Shown: piece by piece, positions 55,957-64,000 of the stretch
How positions within the stretch are numbered: position 1 is the first letter of the stretch
Layout of the letters: each line of letters opens with the position of its first letter
Origin: Ischnura elegans
Lineage: Eukaryota; Arthropoda; Insecta; Odonata; Coenagrionidae
DNA: 64,000 bases
NCBI RefSeq assembly: GCF_921293095.1
Contig: NC_060246.1
Coordinates: 110,898,941-110,962,940, forward strand
Reading direction: 5' to 3'
The notes under the pieces: generated by a model
What the model was told of the DNA's origin: nothing
What the model saw: the letters and a program-made list of their open reading frames with translations, nothing else
Database searches by the model: none
Position numbers and translations under genes: made by a program

Positions 55957-56719
55957 TTTATCATTGCAATGCTCTTGCCTCTCTGTATTTGGGGTCTTTC
56001 ATTGTTAGGGGTCAACTGTAAATAATATCGGTCAGCGTGAAAAAGATAATTGAACAGTCATTGTGGGAGACAATAATTGATAACTTTAGTTAGCAATGTC
56101 AAGAATTAACCAGATTAAATGCCCTGGTCTGTCCCAGCGTCAGCAGCGAGTGATGCAAAAAAAGACTTCACGGCAATATCTATCAGCCTATCAGTGCAAG
56201 TCATTTTCGTGGTTTCTTTTCGACAATGTTGTTATCTGGTTCAGTTTGAAAGAGTTATTTGGTAATTAAATTTCAAGCATCTTCAATACCATAATTTCTG
56301 ATAATTATGAAAATTCTTATTTTTCTTCATTTTGCATCAACAATACGTTTGTTGTTCCATTCTCCACAGCTAACCATTTATCTTAGTTAATCATTGTTAG
56401 TGTTGCATTACCATTGGACCTAAAAACATGTTCTATTGCTCACTTACATATTGTCAGGCATTTATGTATTTATAGAGCTGAGGTCTGGATGTAACCTGAA
56501 ATTGGGTTCAGGCGGTGCTTGGGTGGTGTCCTGGTTGCCTATATTAGTAATTTTTATATTAAGTATTTTTCATTACCTACCATAAAATGAAATTTTGTTT
56601 CCATAGTGAATGGCTTCCAAGTCATTCTTAGTTTGTACGGAAACAGTTGTAATTATCAGGGCTTGGTCTCTGTAGGTGTTTGTTTCAGAAATGTGCTTGA
56701 TTTTTTTTTAACTTAAAGG
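55957..56719. other. Intergenic, nothing recognised
   Basis: AT-rich without coding or repeat signatures that I can support. Confidence 0.5.
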
Positions 56720-57006
56720 CAGTGGCGAGGGGGGGGATAAAAACCCTCCCAGAGCTCAGAGAAATTTTTAAGTTTAATCTATTTTACTTATTTGGATTGA
56801 TATTACTAATAGAATAGTGTAAGGATTAATAAAATATCCCACAGAAAACCATAGAACTCACCATTTTAAACCATTTATCTTAAAATTCCGCAATTTATTA
56901 ATCTCGCACCTACCACTTATCCTGGTGGATATACCATACCCCCCACACACCACAGTATTAGTTGCACCTAAACCTACCCCAGCCCTAAATCCTAGCTGTG
57001 CCCCTG
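56720..57006 (+). mobile_element. hAT-like MITE, family of 5929-6217
   Basis: Ends CAGTGGCGAGGGG and CCTAGCTGTGCCCCTG. Internal blocks GAGCTCAGAGAAATTTTTAA and CATTTTAAACCATTTATC match the 5929 copy in inverse orientation. The flanking 8 bp do not match, so the duplication has decayed. Confidence 0.75.
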
Positions 57007-57095
57007 ACTGACGGTAGTTGTTAATATTATCTACTTTTGAAGGAATTTCAGAATTGATGCCTTCTAATCTAACTCTACAACTTTTAATAGTTGAG

Positions 57096-57180
57096 ATCAA
57101 GGGCAGATCCATGATTTTTTTCTGAGGGGCACCATGGGTCTGACAGGCAAACAGTCATCTCGTATTTGGGATTGAACTCG
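57096..57180 (-). repeat. Fragment of dispersed C-tract element
   Basis: GGGCAGATCCATGATTTTTT followed by CTGAGGGGCACC is the inverse of the CCCAGAAAAAAATCCTGGAT end of 13017-13298 and 27134-27328. Confidence 0.5.
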
Positions 57181-59239
57181 ATATTCTACAATTACTCTAC
57201 AAAATTCACTCTTAAATTTAATATAAAAGATAATAATATGTATATATTTATAACTTTTATATTAAAATATAAAATTTATTAATATATGTATTAAAAATTC
57301 TACCTTTTGAGCAGGGAAACATGCTTTCGTTTTACTTTCAGAAAAGTATGATTTGGTTGGTATTACTGCAATTTTTAAAAGAAAAAATAATTGAGAAGGA
57401 CTATTTTATGCATGAGCAAATAACTTCTTCTTCTCCACTAGCAACTTTGAAAAATGTACAGCTTAATGTTTCAGTCCAAAGTTGTAATTAATAGCTGGTA
57501 TATCCTGACAGAAGTTTCATCACATGACACGTGAAGATGTTGTTGTGTGATGAAATACAGTGTTAAATTATTAAAACATGGTGTAGGAGGGTGTTAAAGA
57601 AGGAAAAGAAAATTTTTTTCTCTCAAACCAATAAATGTGTTCAATATAATATTTTCCGATTGAACTCTTTTCATTTTTCCTAGTTTTTTCTCATTTAAAA
57701 AAAATTACTATGATTTTTTAATGTTTTAGACTACCCGAAGATTGGTTTAGTTAAATGTGGGTAGAACTCACCCCAGACTAGCTATAAGAAAACTCATTTA
57801 ACAATACCATTTTTAAGGTTGATAAGTCGTTCTAATCCCTTATCCTATCAAATTCAGCTTGTTGTAAACTTAGCAGGCAACTACCATAGTTGTCAACGTG
57901 AGCAAAGAATACGTTTTTGTCAGCCTCTGTGGTCTGCTGGTCTTCCGACCTGGCAGCGTAATCCGAGTGAACCGCTGTACCAATCATATTTTCTTATGCA
58001 ATAATTTTGTAACCTACCATACTTTCTTCATTTTCCTAATTCTGGCACGACTTACATCAACGTCCTTCATTATCTTTTCCTTTTTGCATCAAGCTAAGCA
58101 TTCAGAATAGAAAATCAGGGATAGGAAAAATAGGAATGTGTTGAAGTATGCATTGCTGTATTGCCTGGTTCACAATTGCCATACTCGACTCGATACTCAC
58201 GAGTAGTTTTCAACTCGACTGGAAATCAAAAATTACTACTCGCAAAAGCGAAATTTTAAATTTGCAATGGAATAAGGAGTCATCGGACAAAAATTTCCAT
58301 AAATTTATTGCACGTGTTGTATATCCCGTAGGATGTTTGGGTGGCCCGTTGAAAATTAAGTTCGAAGACATTTCTCTTCAGTTTCCTGGGATCCGAAAAC
58401 ATGGTAATCTAGACTGGAGGCTTGCATAGACTGACCGGAATTTGCTTATTTTTGAATTATTTTCGGGGGAAGGGCACAGAAAGTCGGTAGTGTTGGAATT
58501 TCCCTCCAAATCATTATTGGTCCCCCCCACCTTCGTTCCACATTCCATCTCTCGAGCTCTTCTGGAAGCAATAGGGAATTTATATCAATCAGTCAGTCAC
58601 ACTAGAAGCTTTGTCAATTATGGGAATGCTTTATTTGTTACCTTGGTCAGAAATGTCTGGTCCCTTCAAAAATATGTCCTATCAGAAGTCTACTGTAGCT
58701 GCTATATTTGTGACTTACACTATCCATGTATGTAAATCTTAGCTCATCATGTGATAATGCAACCTAAAATGCTCCTTCATATACCAAGCTCCCTTATAAC
58801 ATAATCACCATTTTCTTGGTTCTGTTTAATTTATTCTGTGGAGGTTTTATTGTTATAATGTCATTGAAAGAAATTTCTCAATCATTACATGGCTGAAAGC
58901 TGCCACTCATACGAATTGCTTTTTTCAGTTAGTCTTTTGCAGAGTTTATGTTGCACCATGTTAATATTATGCAAACAATTCATTAATTATTCTGCATTAT
59001 TTTCAGGGATTTTATTTGGTAAACTAGGCTTGATTTACATTTTCATGTATGGTAATGATTTTCATTTTCCCACAATTTTCGAAATTTTCTAATCTGCCTG
59101 TAAGAAGTGCAAATGGGGTTTTGTTGTGGATCTATTAATTATGCCTACTTCTCGGCTATGGTGTTAGTTGATGCTCAATCAAATGCAGGGTTCAGTTTGC
59201 CAATTTTTTGCCGTTACATCTTATTTAGCATTTAAGGTA
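57181..59239. other. Intergenic, no gene supported
   Basis: Several small plus-strand open frames (57819-58110, 58148-58429, 58442-58735) have no start or splice context and no similarity I recognise. Confidence 0.5.
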
Positions 59240-60362
59240 AAGTAAACTCCCGATTATCCGTGTGAGGATTATCCATGTTTCAAATTATCCATGCATAAGT
59301 TTCACACTCTTGTGATTTTTTTTCTGCAGTCTTTATCAAAAATGAATAAATATAAATCACACGTAAAAGCACCAGGATTGTCATATTTTAATGCAAGGAA
59401 ACATAGGGCGTATCACTACTATTGGAATTTCCTTCGTAAAATGGTATTATTGTTTTCTTTTCTCGTTGACAAGGAATGTTTCAAGTTACTCAGACATGTG
59501 CTCTTATATTGCAGAAGACAATGAGCGGCAGGTAAAAACTCTTGATTAATTTTAGAATATTTCTTCAATGGTTAACCAATCATAAATTAAGTAAAATGTT
59601 ATTGGCGATCTTTAAAGATATTTTTCATATTGCAAATTATTACTATTACCATGGCCTCACACACTAGCGATACAGAGAAAACTCAAGGGGGAGCACAAAA
59701 GATACCTTGAGTTACCTTTACTTTTATGGTAATAAAAAATAATCAAGTCACAAGCAGAGATTCAGGGATTTTTAATTAAAGTGATTATACACCCATTCAA
59801 CACAATGCCATCTGTTGATATGTAAAAGTTACAATTGTGGTTCTGCTATGTTTGGCTATACGGGTGGCCCCGCAAAGGGGAGGGTGCGCACCCCCTGTGC
59901 CCCCGATCTGTATGTGCCACTGGCCTCACATATTGTTGAATACTGCCCAAGAGAAGCGGAGATTTTGTCACACTCAGGCATGTTTACGCTGTGAGCAATC
60001 AAGGTCAAACTTGGATGGAGGAAGGGAATAGTAGAAGTGAAGGCATTGGGGGAAGTGGAAGCAGAGGTAGTAGAGAATGCATGAGTCACAGCCAAGCAAT
60101 TGCTTGCGTAGACAGTTTGCTGGAGTAAATGGAGCAGTGGGAATACAAGTAGTCATGTTATCGCTGCTAAAAAGATTGCACACAGGCGAAGAAGGATCTC
60201 AAGAGTCCTGGAAGCTAAATAAAAAAAAACAGGCTATAAGCATAAATAATAATATATTGTTTGATTTACGTAAATTATGAACATTACAGAAAATTAAAGT
60301 GAATATTTGGATTATCCATTACCTCTCCTCGTGATTAGCCCAGATAATCAAGGGATTTACTG
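59240..60362. mobile_element. Probable pogo/Tigger-like element
   Basis: Left end AAGTAAACTCCCGATTATCC and right end TTGATTATCTGGGC (complement) then ...GGGATTTACTG form imperfect inverted repeats of the pogo type, 1.1 kb apart. GGATTATCCAT blocks lie inside both ends. The interior (59640-59940) contains another decayed repeat also seen at 28.98 kb. No transposase frame. Confidence 0.6.
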
Positions 60363-62438
60363 TTCTCCTTATTCAGAATTAAAATACTTTTAAGTTGTTA
60401 AATGATTTTTTAAATATCCTGATTGATTGCTAATATTTCTTGTCTTGGATGTGATAAAAGCTTCCTCATAAAACTTTGTAAATCCGTGTCACCACCGATG
60501 TTAATTCCTGTAATTGTTTTCTACTATGTGTATTTTTGTAGTCTAGTGGAACGTAATATTATACAGTTATTGCTGCAACTTAGATCAAATAATTTAATAG
60601 TTTAGCAAGTTGTTTTTTGTTGTGTGGATGCTACCACACTAATCTCTATGAAACATTCTGTTGCTTAGCTTATAATATCTGCAAATGATTCTGGGAAATT
60701 TTTTTATATGATATTAGAAATTTGGAATGATATATTATATTTGTCATTGTCATTATTCTTTTCTATGTTCATATTCAAATTTCTCATTTTAGATTTTTGG
60801 TGAATCATGTCAAGTCAAACTTATTTTATACTTGGAATTTGAATTTCATTCTGATATTTATTTGGCATCAATTTATGTTCGTACTTAGACTCATTCTTGA
60901 GCAGTAAAGCATGATGTAAAATCAAATTAAAATGTGGAGTACCAATAAATTTTGTACTTCTTTGTCAAAATATTTTATGGAGATGCCTGGCATGTGATCT
61001 CATTTTGTCACTTTTTCATGCCATAAAACATATGATTATTTTTTTCTTCAAAGTTTTAAAACCCCCCCAGTATGTGTACCATATTATTTTTAATGCATAG
61101 GGTGTCTATATGCTGTCCATCCAGATTTTCATCCAAATTTCAATGGTTCAAGTTCCTCATGTGAATTGAAAGAGGCAACTTTAGTGTATCTCCTCATCAC
61201 GTTTAGGTACCAAATCCATTTTTATTCTTCCATTGTTTTAAATTTTCAGAAGCCATGTGTGTTGATGAAAGTGCAGTGGAATATTAAGTCAAAATTCAAG
61301 GTGATTATTTATTAAACTATTGATTAAACTAGTGTGGGGTTATTTTCATATGTGATCATAAGTTATTTTTATGGTTATAATCTGAGCACTCATGTTTCAT
61401 AACACAAGAAGCAAGAGGATGTTACAGGGTTGCTACAAGTCTAAAACTGATATAAACATTGAAATAATTTTAGAAGATTATAATAACCACACTCAATTTT
61501 AATGATTATTTGTGAATGATACAAGTTTGTTATTATTATGCTTGAAAATTATTGTGATTGCAACATTGAGAATTTAAAAATATTTGGCATTTTTTCTCCA
61601 TCAACATCAGTTATTCTATGGTAAGCATGTTACACTGAGTGAGTTTTAAATTTCAATTTGTGACATAATAACCATGCAATCTGGAATATGATTTCCTCCC
61701 AGGGAATTGGTGATAGCAATCTAGTAATTATCCATGACCATTTTGGAATGCCTCTAATTGCTCCTCTTGTTGAGGAATTTAAAAATTTGTAAAATTTTAG
61801 TTGTCCAGATAAGCATGGAAATCCAGAGCTGTAGCAACCCTGATTGTAGAACATGTACCTATTAGGATAATACTCAGGTAATGCTTATCCAGCTCTTTGT
61901 ATTACTGTGAAAGGATTGTGAGCAGCCCATTGAAGCAAGCCTTGATCCATAAAAAATTTCAAAATGTTACTGTCATTTCTCATTCAATTATGTGCACATG
62001 CATGTTGTAACCTTTCCATGTTAAAAAAGTTAAATGCCATTGGCATTTTCTGAAAAGTCTCACTTGGTTTTTATCATCTATTATGATATGGTTGGATTGA
62101 GTTTTTTTTTTTGAGCCAGTGGTTTAATATCTCTTACTTTTTCTCCAATCAGGAAAAAACAGCTGATAACATCTGTGAGTTCTGTTTTCACATTTGCTCA
62201 CCATGAATCCAACTTGTATGAGGTGGATTATGACTCACCCATCTATTATTATTTTTACGTTTTTGTGGTTTATTACGTGTGTATAAGGGCAAAACAAGAA
62301 TTTTCATTAGTATTTGCTAACTATTAAAAACAAGATACCTCGCATTCACTCTCAATTGGTAATTCAACCTGTCAACCCAAACCCAAATCAGTTTTAAAGA
62401 GATGAAGTTGAAGCTCCCCCTGGACTAAGCCACAGGCA
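60363..62438. other. AT-rich intergenic, nothing recognised
   Basis: No coding similarity, RNA gene or transposon termini. Acceptor-like TTTTCAG and CAATCAG sites at about 61250 and 62151 are followed by short non-conserved frames only. Confidence 0.5.
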
Positions 62439-62581
62439 TGTAAGATTCACACATTCAGGGTAGGAGAGCGTCTCCCTCTCCTTGTTGGTGGAGGATTTTG
62501 ATGGCCTCACCTGATATTTGAACCCAGGACCTTTGGGCTGCCAAGTACTTTACCCAGTAGGCAACCACTCTTCCCCACCTC
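62439..62581 (-). repeat. tRNA-derived SINE
   Basis: On the minus strand it starts GGTGGGGAAGAGTGGTTGCC (A-box region), then CTTGGCAGCCCAAAGG and CCTGGGTTCAAATATC (B-box GGTTCAAAT), then a non-tRNA body. This is the layout of a Pol III tRNA-derived SINE head. No cloverleaf acceptor stem is conserved, so it is not a tRNA gene. Confidence 0.65.
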
Positions 62582-62951
62582 AAGAATATGTGAAAGTTGC
62601 TCTTTTTGCCTTCTTTGTGTATGTATGTAATTTACAATATTTAATATGATATTATTGTCATTGATATTATAATATTATTACAATATTTAATATACAGGGT
62701 AGGTGAACCAAAATGAGCTATTACAAGGTGGATTTAAAATGAACTGATGTGAAAATAAGTGAACCCAAAGGGAATTGGGCTGGTGTGATAAACAGGGTAT
62801 TGACTTCCTACCCAATTGGCCCAAACTATGGAAGAGATTTTTCAGAAAATGCCCGAAACCTACTTTAATGCCTTGATGTGGGCATTTTGGGTACAACACT
62901 CCATCAGTCAGACCAGACGTTAAGCCAAAGTTCCCTTAGTGTTTTCGTTAA

Positions 62952-63175
62952 CCCTTTCCTGCCAGTGCCTACGGTTGGAAAACATTTTCTGTGCCACGAG
63001 TAGCATAAGAATATTTTAAACCTCTCTGTGTGGAGCTCTGTTTTGGGGTGGAGTTACCCTGGCATTCTCATCCCTCCGATTTGGGACCCAACTCAACGGG
63101 GTGCCCTGCCCTTACCCTGGCCACTGGACAAGACCCTTTCACCCTATCTTAGAACGAGTCCACGGTCAACTTTTT
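62952..63175 (+). mobile_element. piggyBac-like 5' end fragment
   Basis: TTAA (62948-62951) is followed by CCCTTTCCTGCCAGTGCC, like the CCTTTTCCCTACCG end of the element at 21743. Further blocks (GGGACCCAAC) are shared. No right end was found. Confidence 0.45.
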
Positions 63176-63599
63176 GTGTCACCATTATTTTTTAAAAGCA
63201 AATATGAATTGCATTTGATTTTCAATACATCACTATTCTATAAGAATTACCATCATTAATTTTTTAAGTTTCTATTGTGGGGCTTAAAATGGAATTCTAG
63301 CATTAGTGAACACAAGCTACTAAGACTAGGAGTATATGAGGTATAATTTCAGGAGTCCGTTATTTGTAACAGTAAAATTTCGTTTAAATATTGCTTATGC
63401 ATGGAGCAAAACGAAAATTTATTTCAAAACATAAAAAATTGTAGTATGCAACAAAATGTATCATTGCAAAAACCATTGACAGTAAAAAATGATTCCTGCA
63501 GCAAGGATGATCATTAATGAGTGAGAGGATTTGGCTTAATTGCTGAGGAGTGGCCCTAAGGTCTTGCTGAGCTGGGTCTCAGGCCGGGCCCGAATGCAT

Positions 63600-63865
63600 T
63601 TGACAATTGCTACCTCAGCGGTCACTTCCCTTTCCCCACATCGGCTATACCCTGATAAAAATAAACTCCACCATGGTGAGTAAAGAAAGGGTAGTAACCT
63701 TCATGGTGGGTGGTTACCCTTGCACAACCCACGCCCTACCCACCATTAAGGGTAAGGGAAGGATAGAAAAATCCTTCGTCTACCCTTCCATGGAACTCCT
63801 TCCCTTACCATCCGTCTACCCTTCCTCTACCCACCATTAAGGGTAAAGGAAGGGTAGTCTGATTA
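63600..63865. repeat. Local complex repeat of TACCC/GGGTA blocks
   Basis: CTACCCACCATTAAGGGTAA occurs twice (about 63736 and 63829), each followed by GGAAGG.TAG, with CTACCCTTCC blocks in the opposite sense between them. It forms nested direct and inverted repeats. The plus-strand frame across it is not gene-like. Confidence 0.6.
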
Positions 63866-64000
63866 ATACGTATGTGAATCAATGACTTGAGTATGGGCAC
63901 GTCCGTATTATTGATGCTCAACGTGCAACGAAACTTTGCAGGATGATCATCAAGATAGGAGAAACCGTATCACGTTCATAATAGTTGACGAGGTATTGCG

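Noticed and set aside
58148..58735. Consecutive plus-strand frames downstream of KIF3A as a second gene
   Set aside because: No splice sites join them, no start context and no similarity recognised.

Overview
This is eukaryotic, AT-rich, transposon-dense DNA, most likely from an arthropod. The evidence is one multi-exon gene with canonical GT/AG introns, very long introns, TA-, TTAA- and 8-bp-duplicating non-autonomous DNA transposons, and the CTGACCCGGCGAACTTCG repeat that I associate with insect genomes. The species cannot be fixed from sequence alone. No prokaryotic operon, CRISPR array or rRNA was seen.

The only complete host gene is a plus-strand kinesin-2 motor subunit, orthologous to KIF3A / Drosophila Klp64D. 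I assembled it from 13 coding exons between 16213 and 53268 (782 codons), with one further possible in-frame cassette exon. All junctions keep frame: motor domain (exons 2-7), acidic linker (exon 8), coiled coil (exons 9-11) and the conserved KIF3A tail (exons 12-13). The first coding exon carries only Met-Ser. A weaker candidate is the first coding exon and promoter of a minus-strand gene at 10.8-11.4 kb.

1-16 kb is intergenic: foldback and hAT-like MITEs, a LINE fragment, a TA-flanked element and the candidate minus-strand promoter. 16-39.5 kb holds KIF3A exons 1-12, with hAT-, piggyBac-, pogo- and TA-type MITEs and three 5'-truncated LINE pieces in the introns. 39.5-53 kb is intron 12, a 13.5-kb transposon nest. 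53.3-64 kb is downstream sequence with scattered MITEs and a tRNA-derived SINE.

The most striking feature is in intron 12. An about 8.0-kb palindromic Penelope-like (PLE) cluster has two full 2,772-bp units with identical predicted RT/GIY-YIG proteins, facing outward, and two truncated units between them. A 15-bp target-site duplication flanks the whole. It lies inside an older, decayed PLE copy that is also interrupted by a TA-MITE and a CTGACCCGG repeat. Removing the three insertions restores the old PLE reading register exactly. Each unit end carries a hammerhead-ribozyme-like motif with a paired C3-to-U and G8-to-A change.
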